Source: Magicicada septendecula (taxonomy: Eukaryota; Arthropoda; Insecta; Hemiptera; Cicadidae). From it: a stretch of DNA of 64,000 nt. The notes beneath the pieces were generated by a model that did no database searches, had not been told where the DNA came from, and saw nothing but the letters and a program-made list of their open reading frames with translations. Below are positions 11,440-25,100 of this stretch, in pieces. The position numbers and the translations under genes are program-made. The stretch spans positions 433,795,080 to 433,859,079 of the forward strand of contig CM068373.1 in NCBI GenBank assembly GCA_034769895.1, read 5' to 3'. The stretch's first letter is position 1. The number at the start of each line of letters is the position of its first letter.

Positions 11440-12170
11440 AGTGTAATACAAAATATATGTTTTTCAGTTTGAGAGACAAGATCAAATTTTCATGTTTTTT
11501 GTTCTTACATAGAACGAATTTAACTGTAGGGATTTGGTGATTGAACAAACTGAACACACGAAATATATTGGTTTAATTATAGACAGTAATCTTTCATGTA
11601 AACCTCCAGGTGGTCAAGTGGCTAGCGCGCGCGATTCATGTGCGCGTTGTCCCTGGTTCAATTCCCGGCGAAGGCTCCGTACGGTGTGCACCCAGCGTCG
11701 TGAAGCAAAAGTGAGTAGCCGCCTGACATAACAGCGGTGCCTCCTGGCTGTGAATACCGCAACTAGCGGCTGGCGACGCGTTGTACTGGCCATGCAACCT
11801 CCCCACTAAACACAAAAGCCGCGCGGTATGCCTTCACGGACTGCTGAGCAGAGGTTCACTTATTTATTAATCTTTCATGTAAAGGTCATATTAGTAAACT
11901 GAAGAAAGAGTTGTGTACAGTAATGCTATAATTCTGCTTGTTAAGAGGTTTTTGTTCATAAAAACTTGCTGATCACAGTCTATCATACACTGGGTGGATC
12001 TAAAATAAATCACGGAATTAGATGTTGGGGAGGAACTAAGTTACAGCCCGTTACTATATCACAAAAGGCAATCATTAGAATTATTCCTAAGAAACGGAAG
12101 ATTGAACACTCTTGGCCACTGTTTCAGAAGTATGAAGACGTGGTCGGTGGACGAATAAAAGGTTTTTTCC
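11440..12170 (+). pseudogene. Jockey-like LINE RT remnant, split by a SINE
   Basis: Before the SINE the frame reads H-T-K-Y-I-G-L-I-I-D-S-N-L-S. After it, broken frames give I-R-C-W-G-G-T-K, Q-K-A-I-I-R-I-I and H-S-W-P-L-F-Q-K. These match the RT thumb and C-terminal region of jockey-like elements in the correct order. Stops are frequent, so it is dead. Confidence 0.6.
11587..11883 (+). mobile_element. tRNA-derived SINE with 16-bp target duplication
   Basis: The body is 11603-11867. Near the 5' end is GTGGTCAAGTGGCTAGCGC, a Pol III A-box type sequence. About 35 nt on is GGTTCAATTCCCGG, an excellent B box. TAATCTTTCATGTAAA occurs exactly at 11587-11602 and again at 11868-11883, as expected for LINE-mediated insertion. 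The tail is TTATTTAT-like rather than poly(A). It is GC-rich relative to its surroundings. Confidence 0.85.
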
Positions 12171-12639
12171 TACAGTGAGGCCTAAACATAAGACGTGTGT
12201 AGTTCAAAACTAAACACAGAGACATGTGGTCCTCGGTGACACAAGTTTGGACACGACTGCATGAAATGAATGTCTCATGCAAATGCGCAAATCGGCACAA
12301 ATGATGATGATTTTGTATATTCAACATAACAGTGATCCAACACACGCATCTGTCTAAATCTGTCACATCTTAAAAACATATGGGCTGTTATGGTTCCGTA
12401 ATTAACCCAAAGCCAACATAAAAATGTATTGTAAAATATTATATTTGTTACTACACGTGAGCGCAATTACGCAAAGAACATAATCATTCATATTATAGCG
12501 TGTTAAACAATATGTGACGTATATTTTTGTAGCGAAAATCATGAATAAGAAGAATTTAAAGACAACTCTAAAATTAATTTTATGAGTTTGAAATACATAC
12601 GTACATACATATCCGGGACTACAGTCCAGGATGGACCTT
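12171..12639. other. No gene recognised
   Basis: Small overlapping ORFs only; nothing recognisable. Confidence 0.5.
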
Positions 12640-13120
12640 GGCCTTCCTAATGATCTGCCTCCAGATAGTCCGATCATGCGCCTGAGTCTTTCACGAGCCG
12701 ACATCCGTCCTAGTCAGGCCTTCTTCCACGTCGTCTTGCCATCGTTTTCTTGGCCTGTTTCGTCTTCTGCCCCCATCTAATATGCCCAGTCATTAGTCTG
12801 TTGGGGAGTTTTTTGTTGTCCATCATTTCTACATGCCCTATACAGCTGATTCTTGTGGACTTTATAAATCGGACAATGTCTCCGTGTTTTAGAATGGAGT
12901 CCATACCTTGATTAGATCTGATCCTCTATTCTCCATTACAAGACACTGGTCCAAAGATTCTTCTAATAATTTTCTTTAAAAATTCCTCAGAGTCTTCTTA
13001 TCAACTGTTCTTAAAGTCCAGGTTTCGGAACCGTAAGTCACCAGGCCTGATCATTGTTCTGTATATTTTCAGTTTAGTCTCTTGGGTGCCAAGATTAGTT
13101 CTTAATAATTTTACTGGACC
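12640..13120 (-). pseudogene. LINE RT C-terminal remnant, antisense
   Basis: The minus strand gives K-L-K-I-Y-R-T-M-I-R-P (thumb) near 13060. It then gives R-I-S-C-I-G-H-V-E-M-M-D and L-P-N-R-L-M-T-G-H-I near 12790-12860, then K-T-M-A-R-R-R-G-R-R-P-D and G-R-P-R. This is the standard C-terminal order of non-LTR RT proteins, with stops between blocks. Confidence 0.65.
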
Positions 13121-14310
13121 AAAGTAAACTATACTTTTGCCATTATTTTCTTAGTTATTTCATTGGATTCCCCGACTTATTTCATTGGAGAAATAAGTCG
13201 GCCAGCAAACGACAGAAGAGGTTCTGATAGAGCTGGTCTGAGGTAACTGGAGTATAGGTCTATTAGGATGGTATGAGGCGGCAGCAGGTCTCATATCAAG
13301 GGCTGCAGCGGGTGAGCTGCCTGGCAGCCAACGGTGGTGTCCACACTCCAAGTTGGCAGTACTACTGCGGGGGTAGACGTGGCTCCTAAGTCATGGGAAA
13401 AATACTCGTTTAGGGTAGAACTCCCCTAAATCAAGGTTCCCAGTCCTCCTGGTAGGGGATTGAGTGACGGGTTAACAACCCTTTCCTGTAAAAAGCCCAT
13501 GTTGTGAAATCCATAAACAGGTTTGCAATATTTATAATTTTAAACACAGTTTATTATACACTTACATATCATAAGTTGATGATGAATCTGATACAAACAC
13601 ATAAACGTACAGCATGTGGATACATTAGTATATTTGCTGTACAGTTACACAACCTGACCTCCGGTTGTAGAGCTAATTCAGAGATTGTCAATTGAACATG
13701 AATTTTTGCCATTGTGATGTATATTGAATTAACATTCTGTACAAAATTAGGCAGGTCCTGTAAACAGTGGTGTGTAGAATGTTGTTCGATTTCTATGTTT
13801 CGCAAACAAGAAAACAATCAGTAGAATGAATCAGTAGAATAAGACAAAAAGTGGAATGAAACACAAATTTAGCAATGTGGTTTTACTGCAAATCATAGGA
13901 AGTACCTTCCAGGGACAGAGTTCCCAATGATGACTTTGTAAAGACTAAAGTGAAGAGACAAAAGTTTGGAATACACACAGGGAAAAAAAGAAAATACATT
14001 GTCTTAATAAAATATAACACGTTTATAACGGTTTCAAGAGAATTACAACTAAAACCAAACGCCCAAAAAACAATTGGACACAAATTTAAGTAGCGATTCG
14101 TTGGGTTTTTTTAATTGAAGACGCATTAAATTGTAAAAGAAATAACCTACAATATCAAGCAATAAATGTTTTAAGCAATCAAGACGTATGCAATGCTGCC
14201 AGGCTTTCTCACGTCAGAACAGCTAACTTAATTTGTCACTGTGTAAGTAAATATTGAAACACTCGTTAACAAACTGCCGGTTAAAATACAATGTAATAAT
14301 ATCACATGAC
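13121..14310. other. No gene recognised; possible LINE 5' region at 13190-13500
   Basis: 13190-13500 is GC-richer than its surroundings and has the feel of a retroelement leader ('gtaggggattgagtgacgggttaacaac'), but no ORF confirms this. The rest is AT-rich and featureless. Confidence 0.35.
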
Positions 14311-14339
14311 TCTCTCTCTCTCTCTCTCTCTTTCTCTCT
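14311..14339. repeat. (CT)n microsatellite
   Basis: An alternating CT run of about 28 bp with one interruption. Confidence 0.95.
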
Positions 14340-15661
14340 ATTGCTTACGTCTACACAGTTAACTTCAGCTCCAGTAAGAGCACAGTAACCTAGCTCCAAT
14401 TTTGCTTCCCAAACTAACTGTGCTGATACTACAGTTAATTTCTATTCAAGCGCCTATCAGAGACGTATTCATATTATAGAGATATGTAAACTATCTAAAT
14501 AAGAAAAATAAATGGAAAGTTGGAAAATTATCTGTCATTTGGTAAATCAGCTGGTAACCAGTCTAAAATGTATGTATATATAGTGTAGCATGACAGATAA
14601 TGCCCATAATTCTGAATGGTAGAATGATCACAAAACCAAAATAAAAACATTTTTAAATCCAAGAAAGCAATATAAAAAATTAATTAAGAACCACCGTAAA
14701 GCACAATCATAGATTAAAGAACGAGTTTCATTAAAATCAATATTACAGTGAGTGATGAGTAATAAATATAAACTTCAAAACTAAAAAATATAAAGTTAAT
14801 ACCAGGTAGGATAGGAGTAAGTAGAGAAGAAACCCAAACAAGACAACATCCACAACAGAAAAGGAAATACTTTTATAAGGAACAAGGAGAATAGGAGAAA
14901 TTAATGAAGAAACCAGAACAAGACAACATCCACAATAAGAGAAGAGTGCGCTTATAAAAAACCCAAACCCCAAAAGAAAGTGATAAAAATAATAACAAAT
15001 GAAAGTATAACAAAGATCCCAAATTTAGAAACCATGTAAAATAAATATAAGCCAAAAGTGTATAAAGTAGAATTGAAAGTGAACCAATGTGAAATAATTA
15101 TATAATGCAAAAAACAAACCTTCATTATCTTCTATAAATAGATTTCTTGATTTTAATAAAACTATAAAACTATTTAGAAATAAAATCCAAGAATAAAAAG
15201 GGGATAAGTGCAAGTTTTTGTGTTATATTAAATAAACCTAATGTGGCAATATGTGATTCAGTTATTAAAATTACTGTCTTCAGCATAGTGCTGTATTGCA
15301 TTCTCATGGCATCAGTCTATAACAATACTAATAATATTCGACAGAACAGGATGGTAAGCGTAAAGTGGTTGGTTAAGTTTCCAAAGTATGCACACTATTA
15401 ATATATAATAATCACTCTCAGCAGAACTCACAAAGCATAATGTATACGCTGCCTCAACATCGGGGGAGGCTTAGGAGCGGTCTAGACGTAGTACTAGCCC
15501 CTACATGCGCGGCTTCAGGTTAAAGTAATGTTTTTTAATTCAACCTGGACCGTATAAACACCATTAAGGGATGAAACCTGATGTAGTCGTAAATTGTATC
15601 ACTATATATACCATTATATTGCTTGTATGGTCGCTTATATATCGATTAATGAAAATGATAT
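14340..15661. other. No gene recognised
   Basis: A-rich on the plus strand. The hydrophobic minus-strand ORFs at 14743-15213 are what a T-rich template gives, with no conserved domain. Confidence 0.55.
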
Positions 15662-15970
15662 TGTTACGATGGTCTTCTTACTGCCGCTGTAACTTACAGC
15701 TCGTGAAGCCACTTCCATTTAGCAACGTTGAGTCTATTTTCTTGTCGTAAATTACAGCGGGTACAATCAGTAAAATACAGCTCCTGGAGCCACATAGCTT
15801 TGCATCCTTACTGCCACCATAATGCGTATTTATAAGTGCTCTTGAACCGTCTGGAAGGTACTTAAGTGCTACGTGAGTGGACGGCCTTCATACAGATGCG
15901 CACCTGCTCGGCTAGCCGAGAAACGTGTATTACGACACTCTTGACTGTTCGAGAGCGCTCCGTCGTTACA
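15662..15970 (+). mobile_element. Solo-LTR-like element, copy 3 (309 bp)
   Basis: It starts TGTTACGATGG and ends CGTCGTTACA, with ATAT on both sides (15658-15661 and 15971-15974). The 3' part shares the CACCTGCTCGGCTAGCCGAGAA and GTTCGAGAGCGCTCC blocks with copies 1 and 4. It is shorter than copy 1, so an internal deletion is likely. Confidence 0.65.
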
Positions 15971-18900
15971 ATATTTAATATAGTATACCATCAATAGCTT
16001 CATTATAATCTACATGAGTTTCTTCTATTTCTAAGTTAACAACAATCCTTACACATATTCCACTATTGTATTAGTGCGTGAGAGGTTTTAGACATACTAA
16101 CGAACATAAGGGATTGTCGCTTCGCTGGCAATGTTTATTAGGCTCACCGAGTTGTTCAGTAGGAATGCTTATATTTTTGGTTAGTCATAGCTTTTACAGT
16201 TTTTAGATACGAGGTAAATAAAACCATTATAATGGATATTGAACACAACCAGCATGAATTTAAAATACCACAGACCAAAGCAACCGTTGTTTCAACAAAA
16301 CCGTATGAAATCGACGGCTTACGCAAAATTTGTGAACCACAGCTACTGATCCATAAATCAGCCTGCTGAAACATAGCGGTAACTCAATACACGACTGTGT
16401 GTGTCCCAATGTGTCAGTTCTCAAAATATATGGGTTGTGGAGACTGTGCTGCTGCCGCTGCTGCTGCTCCGACTTCAAATTATACTGTGATAAATTGCCA
16501 ACAACTGTCTTTATTGGTTTCGAAGCAAACCGAGGGCGCAGTTTGTGTGTAACTGACAATTTGTTTTTCTTTTTCCTTTTTTGAGCTGTCAGTCGCTAAT
16601 AAGAGGATACTTTTTAAATGTATAGTGATGTTATACTTATCGATTATTCATACCGATTGCGTACTTATAACTTTAAAAAACATCAAAGAAACATACTTAC
16701 ATTCATGGGTGGATAACAGCTGTTGCCGTTTGTGTTAGGCCTAAAACTTAACCTAAAAGTTACTTCGAATTTTTTCTAGTACGATATTCTTTTTAGAACC
16801 AAAATACTTTTTTAGTGTATTTTCTACGTAACATTCGCTGGCAGAAGAAATTGGTCCCGGTTCAACGTAATCTGCCACCATTATACTTACACAGAATAAA
16901 ACCAAACAAGTATAATGGAATTAAAAATTAATAACGAAACACAAAACTAAACGAACAAAACAGAAACAGGTGCACGTAGTATTCGGTATGCGTCCTACTA
17001 ATTATATTACTAATTATAATTACTAATTATATACCTACTAATTAAGCGTTTTGCCGGTTTATACAGCGGCAACACATCGGGCGGACGAAGGTGTCTCCTG
17101 TACAGCTTCAACTATTACAAAGTCAATGACCACACACAGTAGAACATCACCGGTATCTGAGCTAGAAACACAACATTAAAATGACACTACAAGCGCCCAG
17201 CAGTTCGAAATCAATATTGTGCTTTTTTCAAGTGTCTCGACTAATGTTGTTCACATTTCAAATTAATCAATAATTAAAATATTTACTCTCTGATGTAACT
17301 AATTTTCTTTTCTTTCATTGCCTTTAATGTTCCCGCCGGCAACAGCAGTTACATAGACGCTACGCCACTGCTTACATTACACAAAATGTTAATTTCGCAC
17401 TCAGGGATTTATAGCTCACTTTACAGACTTCCAGTTCCTGTCTAAAGACTGAATAATTGTTTAGCTTGTGTCGTCTAAAGTAATTTTTTCACCAGTTTAA
17501 ATAAACTTAATTTTAAAAGACCGTAACTACATGAGATCTGTTTTACTTTGTGTCCAACATTCCGCAAGTTCCAAATATGAACGACAAATTTTATTACAAA
17601 TTCATGGCTATGCTGACGAAAGAGATAACAGCCGTGGGTATGTGACATTTTGCTCGCGATGTGTGAGTGGCAGGATTATGCGATGCTCTTGCGCGTTTCC
17701 CATCTATAGAAAGAAATCAATGCCGCTTAAAATTGTTAAAAATTTTTCCTTCGTGCTTTATAATTAATTACATATGCAAAGCCTTCAATTATAACGATTT
17801 ATCAGTGGCTTAGTGGATAGGAGAAGACAGACGGGTATTATCAATCACTGATGGATTCAGGAAGGATTGTATTACGTAATCAAATATAATTAATTTCAGA
17901 AGGCTCTTGCTGGCAAGTTTTACGTCAACTGTAAATAAGCTTAACCAATTTTAATTAACTGAGCGGTAGGCTTGATTTATTGGTAATAACATTCGTCATT
18001 TTGAAGAGGAAATTCGCCTCCCTTATCTAAATATTTACGATTGCCTTACGTATTACACTTTGAAGTTTCGGAAGAACATTTTGTACGTACATAGATATTC
18101 CCGCAACCACTCATGAAAGTTATTTGTTTACTACAAATAAAGTCGTCAGACAGTAGAAAGTTTATCGTCATAATTTTTTTCTCTTGGAAAATAACAATTA
18201 TGACGAAACAATTAAGCAACACAGTAATATGGTAATACAAACAATAATTCAGTGCAGTAATGTGGTAATACAAAGTCAAAGTAATAATATAATATAATAA
18301 CAGAACGACGTGGTAGTTACACATGGTAATCTGATAAATTGGAGTGTACAGAAGTGTATTTCTCAAACGTAGACAATTAGGAGGTTACAAACGTAATGAA
18401 AAAACCTTCTGTAATATGTTGGAATTCGTTTGACAACTCTCCAGGCTATTAGGCCGTAGTCCACTACTGCAGCATAAAACAGACGTTTCGCCCACACTGT
18501 TGGATGCCACAGTACTGTATAAAACTGGTGAAGAACGTACAAGTTACTCAAGTAGTTAACACTGAAGGTGGCCTCCAACGGTGGGTACAACACTTCTGTG
18601 CAAAGCTCGAAACATATGCCGGTGTTCTAAATTGTATAGTTAAAGAGAATGAAAATATAAAACTCTTTTGAACACCGGAATATAAAGTGTGGTTTTATTT
18701 GGGTCGCCACGAAAAAATTAAGAATTATTCCAGCCATTTATTAAGAGCAAATAAGGCAAAAAAGATTTATTTAAATAAAACAATGTTTTTGAAACATATA
18801 ATTTAGGATCCAGAAACAGACTATGTAGAAAATAAATAAAAACGGAGGATTCACGGGAGCTTCAGACCAGAAGAGGGCAACAAAAATTTTACAAAACTGG

Positions 18901-19348
18901 ACTCGCTAACAGCAGGTAAGGTACGGGCTAAAGGTGACTTTCTCAAAATATTGTTTAGATTTGCTGCATTCAGACATTATTCAGTGTAGTCAATATTTAC
19001 AAGATAACGTACCAAACTTATTATCCATATTTCCCCATTGTCCCCACTTTACAGTGGACTCTATATTTCCACATCCTGTAGTTAGGCAATCACAAAACAG
19101 ATGCAAACATTTTGCTTGTATTTTAACTAAACAACTTTACTTGCAAACGTGGTTTCATAAATTATCTTCTACACGGTATTAACTCCCAATGAGTCAATTT
19201 AAAGCCATTGCGATATTTTCTAAATAATTGCTGCAGAAATAAAGTAGGCAACGAAATTCACAACGATTGGGTCAAACACCAATACTCAGGGTAACGCCAG
19301 TTAATAATAAACCGATGAGGGTTAATCCAGGCCACACACTGTATTTCT
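15971..19348. other. No gene recognised
   Basis: About 3.4 kb of AT-rich DNA. Short ORFs (for example around 16260-16584) have no recognisable domain. Near 18442 there is a phrase shared with the foldback at 11020-11420. Nothing else nameable. Confidence 0.5.
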
Positions 19349-19665
19349 AGTACATCATACAGCTGTTGATGACAGCGTAACATATTCGTTTCTAGTACAT
19401 CATACACCTGTTGATGACAGCGTACCATATTCGTTTCTAGTACATCATACAGCTGTTGATGACAGCGTACCATATTCGTTTCTAGTACATCATACAGCTG
19501 TTGATGACAGCGTACCAAATTCGTTTCTAGTACATCATACAGCTGTTGATGACAGCGTACCATATTCGTTTCTAGTACATCATACAGCTGTTGATGACAG
19601 CGTACCGTATTCGTTTCTAGTACATCATACAGCTGTTGATGACAGCGTACCATATTCGTTTTCTC
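19349..19665. repeat. 45-bp minisatellite, 7 copies, open on the minus strand
   Basis: Seven copies of a 45-bp unit (agtacatcatacagctgttg...) with single-base differences. Because 45 is divisible by three, the minus strand stays open and encodes seven copies of a 15-residue unit (L-E-T-N-M-V-R-C-H-Q-Q-L-Y-D-V). The enclosing 153-codon ORF (19258-19719) has no other recognisable sequence. Confidence 0.95.
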
Positions 19666-20919
19666 GACGGTCACACCGATCATCGTGTTGTACAGTGTGA
19701 AGAAAACAAGTGATCCCAATGAATTCGAGTGTTATTGTTATTGGGTTATGAATTAAAGCTGTTATTGAAACGAGTAAAATGCAATACACTACTTGCAGAA
19801 GAAACTATATTTAACGTTATTACCGTATTATACTATATTTGCTGCAAGAAACTATGAGTTACATATATGGAAAATTATAAATTAAATACTAGCATACGAT
19901 TTTTGGCGAATGACATGATTTACGCCATTTTTTAATATAAAAAAGAATAACATAAATTATGTATTATGTAAATGTAATGTAATATGCAAATATATAGAAA
20001 CGTAAATCTATGTAAGTTTATGTATTTTCTTAATGTATGTATGTAATGTATGTATTTATGTATGTATCTATGTATGTAAATGTATTATGTGTAATGAATA
20101 GTGTAATTATCTATGTGTGTATTGTATGTATGTGTAATGTAATTATGTGTAATGTAAATTATGTTTTATGTGTAATTATGTATGTGTCTTTGGATATTTA
20201 TTGTAATTTTTATAAATTTATAAGAGTAATTACCATGGTATCTTGTATAATACTTTGTCAACAAAAGGGTTAACGTGTAACGTGTACTGTTAGGGTAAAC
20301 TGAATAATTTTGTGTTAATTTAAGAAGCAGCACAAACGTTCCCTTACCGTAGGTTTAAATATTTCATTTCACTAGACTGAAGAAAGGAAAATGAAACCAA
20401 ACCAATAATTAATCGTCTCACTGCAGATGCTTACATTCACTCTCGACAACTCGAGCCATTCAGCAACTGGTGCTCTCATTTGTATAAAGTTGCTTCGTGT
20501 GTTGGTCTGTTTCCTAAAGCGATTTGAATTAATACATTAATTAACACACCAGTATGATCGGAAACTCCGCTTTCAAATGGATATTAATTGCGTTATACGC
20601 GAAAGTAGATTTCTGAACTTTTTGAAAATAAAACCAAATTGCTTTGCAAATTATGTTTGACACAATTCGTGTTCTGTCGTCGTAACTGCTACTAACGTAT
20701 TGAAATTATTATTGAAATGTTCGTTCCAGTAACAAGGTCATTATTTTACCCACTGGCTATTCCTTTAGGAGGAGACCCGCACCACATATACCCATTTCAC
20801 CTGAAACAAAAAACTGCTCATTCGTTGAGAGAAAAGGCGATCACAAGTATTGTTAAGTTGTGCCAAAGCTTTAAACTTTGACTACAAATAAATAAGCCAA
20901 AGTAACCTAACTTAACAGC
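19666..20919. other. No gene recognised; ATGT-rich simple sequence at about 20030-20200
   Basis: The ATGT/TATG-rich tract is low complexity. No gene supported. Confidence 0.55.
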
Positions 20920-21660
20920 GGCGCGACAACCTATTCCTGAGTCAAGTCTTCATCTAACAGCCTCCGCTAGTTGTCCCGGTCAAGTACAGCTGCTCTCCAG
21001 TTCCGGGTCAGAAGCATATGACGCGCATCATAATTTCATAATTCACACCGTCTTCCCAACGTAGTTTGGGTCTACCAACTCTCCTGGTGCTATAGATATG
21101 TTCTGTGAGTATTTCTGGGTATTTTATTCTCTCCCCTTCTGATCACATGTCCAGCCCACCTGAGTCTACCAAGTTTTATAACTTTCACAATAACTGGTTC
21201 GTTAAGAAGAGTGTTCAGTTCTTGGTTGGTCCTTTTCCTCCATTCACCTCCCACACATATTGGGCCAAAATACTGTGGAGGATTTTGCGTTCATGAACCA
21301 GCAGGCTTGACTCAGACTTTCTAGAATTAGTCCAGGTCTCAGAACCATACGTTAGAACTGGGCGGATTAGTGTTTTATACAGAAGCAGCTTGATGCTCCT
21401 GGCAATTGTTCTGCTTTAGAACAGGGGTCTGAGACCAAAGAAGGACCTATTAGCTGAGGTGATTCTTCGCTTTATTTCTTCTGTCGTTTCCCCATCAGAG
21501 TTAACTTGGCATCCTAAATAAACAAGGTTGTTGACTTTTTCGAAGGAGTAGATGCCAATTTGGACGTGCTCTCCTTCTCTAGCTTCCTGTCCTATTATCA
21601 TATATTTTGTCGTGCTTTCGTTTATTATGAGACCCAAAGTAACCTAATCCGCTTAAAAAT
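20920..21660 (-). pseudogene. LINE RT remnant, antisense
   Basis: The minus strand gives G-L-I-I-N-E-S-T-T-K-Y-M-I, then N-L-V-Y-L-G-C-Q-V-N-S-D-G and I-K-R-R-I-T-S-A-N-R (21637-21416). It continues across a stop into L-L-Y-K-T-L-I-R-P-V-L-T-Y-G-S-E-T-W-T near 21380-21330. This is the RT palm/thumb junction of a non-LTR element. Further broken C-terminal sequence reaches about 20930. Confidence 0.75.
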
Positions 21661-21869
21661 ACATTTTCTACATCTGTTGGAAAATATTCTGGGTTTTTTA
21701 CAAGCACACAATTCTCATGAAATAATTTTAAATAGTGTATCCAAATTCAGGTAACTTTATTTCAAAGAGTAAATTTATAGCAGCCAAAGGCAGTCTCGTA
21801 TATACAAGTTGGCAGCATCCTAAGTGACGGGTGTACATGCTGAGTTAGTTATTATCTTCAAACCAAAAG

Positions 21870-22170
21870 TCACTTCAACTCTTCTTCTGTCCACTCTTCA
21901 CTGCCCTTTCAGCTAATGATTCAACAGATCTTTGAGGATGCAGCGGCCATCCATTCGGTTAAGGAGTTCCAACTATTTCAGGCAATATTGAACAGTCTTA
22001 TCAAGTATACTCATAAGATTCAATTCCTGACGTAGATCAACATTTTTTCTGTGATTTTGAAGATTATATCCTGCTACGTGCTCGACATATTTCATTTTGG
22101 TCGCTTAGAAACGACTGGTCTGGCATTTACTTAAAGTCTAATTCTCAGACCCATAGAGAAGTGTAGGATA
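21870..22170 (-). pseudogene. LINE RT C-terminal remnant, antisense
   Basis: A broken minus-strand translation reads P-T-L-L-Y-G-S-E-N, K-Y-V-E-H-V-A-G-Y, L-R-Q-E-L-N, L-L-N-R-M-D-G-R. These appear in the order of a LINE RT thumb and C-terminus. Confidence 0.5.
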
Positions 22171-25100
22171 AAAAATAAATTAAAAGTTATAAAAATGTCA
22201 GTCTATTACAAGAGTAAAAGATATTAAAAGGTAAAGGTCACTTTATGTGACCTTTTGTATGTTGTGATATTCTGGATATGAGAAGTCTGAGGGTGAGTAC
22301 TTCTATGTAATCCAGACCTGACTAGCTGGAATATTTCTGATTTGGTAATTTTGTCTTGCTTTATCAGCGTACGCGACAGTACAAATTTTATCAGTTTCTC
22401 TTCCTTTGTTATCAAATTAACTTTACCCCACTCATATTCCCTCGTCATTGAACATATTCCCTTGTAAACACTGAACATGATACTCTCTTAAGTCATCGTC
22501 GTTTCCGTATCAACAAAATCACATGCTCTTGAACACAGATGTTTCTCAAATAAAATTAATAGTGTATATTCGCTACAATTTATATTAATATATCGAGACT
22601 TTGCAGGAACACCGTATCCATGTTTGAGTATAGTTAATACTCCATTACTACGGACATTATTCATTCATATGTGTAGACATGCAAAGGGTTAGTCACCTGG
22701 GGGCAATAAATCCTTCATTACGGCTACAGGGTTCGCATAGCGCGATGTAAACTAGTTATCAGTTTGGTACCGTTGTAGCGTATAAAGTTATTTATGGCGC
22801 AAAGCATGGTTTGGGGATTGGTACAGCAACAGTCTATTTAGATGTGGTTGTCATTTCCTCAAGTCGTGATGATAAAAATTCTCGCTTTGTTCTGGGCGTT
22901 AACAACACGAGATTTTTTGCTAAATAACGCGAGTGTAGTAGACTCTGTTTATTGTAGAGTAGAATAATTGGAAATAGCGGAAACTGTTGTTTGGCGTTAC
23001 GTAGCTCAATTGACAAGGTTACATTTTTTCTCCCGTAAGACAAGTGACGGTCTGCAACCGACCCGACCTGTACCGTACGTAGGAGCCGTAGTCGAAAACA
23101 AATAAAAGTAAGGTAAAGAATTAAGTGACAATATGTGTAAAGGTTATAGTTATATATAATGTTTTAACAATAAATTTTGGGAGACCCAAGATTTTTTAAA
23201 TAAAATTTAGGCTGAATTGGTAATAAAGTTAATCAGTAAAACCCTAATACAAAGAAATGAAGAATGTATGTGCGCAAAGATATGGTGCCAAATGAATGAA
23301 CCGATAAATATTGCTTGTAAAGAAAACAGAAATAAATAGAGAAAAAATAAGACTATAAATACATTTGTCACATAAAATAAGTTATGAAGTGAATAACATG
23401 CTAAAAACTTAACACAACTGCTTTTCTTCGTGTTCTTTGAGACTTCTCCCGACGGACAAGACTCAGGCTGATCTGAGGCAAGCCCCCTTCAGTCGAATGG
23501 AAGCATGTGAAGAGACACATGCCAGCGCAGGCCGGAAGCGAAGAAGGTGGATGCACTCTGGAGGTAGAGTAGTGAGTGTGTGTAGATGTAGTGTGTAGTC
23601 ATATAGGTAATGGAAGTGGCTGATGGGATGCCACAAAGTTTATACATGATGGCACACAAAGAAGAGGTGAGTAGTTAGGAAAAATTAAAATGTTATGTGA
23701 TTAGGAAGGATGGAAGGTGGAGTATGTCTGAAGATGGGAATCAAGTTTTTCTATAACACAATAGCTATTACTAGACCCCATGTTTAATAAAAGACCAGCC
23801 ATAAGGAATATGAGTCTAGAGGATATCCTTCTAACAAGCGACTCAGAGAAAGCGCATCAGGAGGAAAATAATTTGTGAGCGGATTAACAAATTAATAGGA
23901 AAAAGAATAACTAATCATCTCAAATAACCATCTTCCACTAACCTTAGGAAGACGTTCCACATAAATTGTTTTATATTTTGCTGTATCCGTTGGTAAGGAA
24001 TTGGCAAAACACGTTGCAATAAGTAAATAAAATTTAGTCGTTTACTTGGTTTTCCGTTTGTATTGTTTCAAACAAAAACCGAGACTTTATTCAGCAGTCT
24101 CAATCCGTTGGAAGCCGATGGGTGGCAAATGCCCGGATGAAACACATACATACGCTGAATTCATTTTGTTCCGGATCATACGCTTAATGTTTTCTGTGTA
24201 CCAGCGCAACGCTTAGCGCTTACCGACTAATATCTTCACATTTGCCTTGTTTTTACCTTGTGTGTTAATTGCACTATTACTACTGGAAAATTTTATTTAA
24301 TATCTCGGTTTATTAGTTAACGGATTTAGTTAAAACTTGATGAAGTAGAACTTTAAGACGTGATGGTATTTAAGAATCAGTTTTACAATCTCTCTATTGT
24401 CAGAGTTTAACGTTACCATTTGGTAAGTTATTACTAACCAGAAATCTACAAATCGTGCGTATTGTAACATGGTGGTGTCCCAAACCATTTGGTGGTGTCC
24501 CAGTCATTTGTCTCTGACACCTCTCACCTAACAATAGTTGAATATAAAATTTCTCAAGTTCAAAATTTTGTGACATTCGTGTTTAGACAAAGTAAGCACA
24601 GGTTCAGTATGACAAAATCTTTCTAGATAGGTCCAGCACATATACATTTGTAACAGCTAAATTAGTTATAAATTTAAAATATGAAAGGTATAACTATTAT
24701 TTTTACATTTAATAACTGTCTTACATTAAATAAAGTGATTAACAAAATTACCTACAAATGAAAGTATTAAAATAAATGAACGTTGTTACATATTATGTTG
24801 ATTTTCATATGAACTGTGTTGAAGTATATTATTGAACGGTTGTTTTTTATATTTTCATAAGGCATTATATTAATTGTTGTTTAAAATTTAAATACCCTGA
24901 TCCAAAACGCACAGCTATCGACGCATAGCTGTGCGCCTGAGTTCCGGCCGGTCTCACTGTACTAGTCGTGCTCAAAAAGCTGACCAGCGTGTTTTGCGTA
25001 TACTGACCAACCCCACGGCGCGATGCGTCATCTTACATGAATTACATTTGTTTTCCTAGTGCCTATACAAATTGAATTGATTTTATATAATTGTGTTTAT

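Noticed and set aside
14743..15213. Three hydrophobic minus-strand ORFs that could be membrane proteins
   Set aside because: The plus strand is A-rich, so the minus strand reads Phe/Leu by composition. The ORFs overlap in different frames and have no conserved pattern.
19349..19665. CRISPR-like array
   Set aside because: Units are contiguous 45-bp repeats without unique spacers, in eukaryotic DNA. It is a minisatellite.
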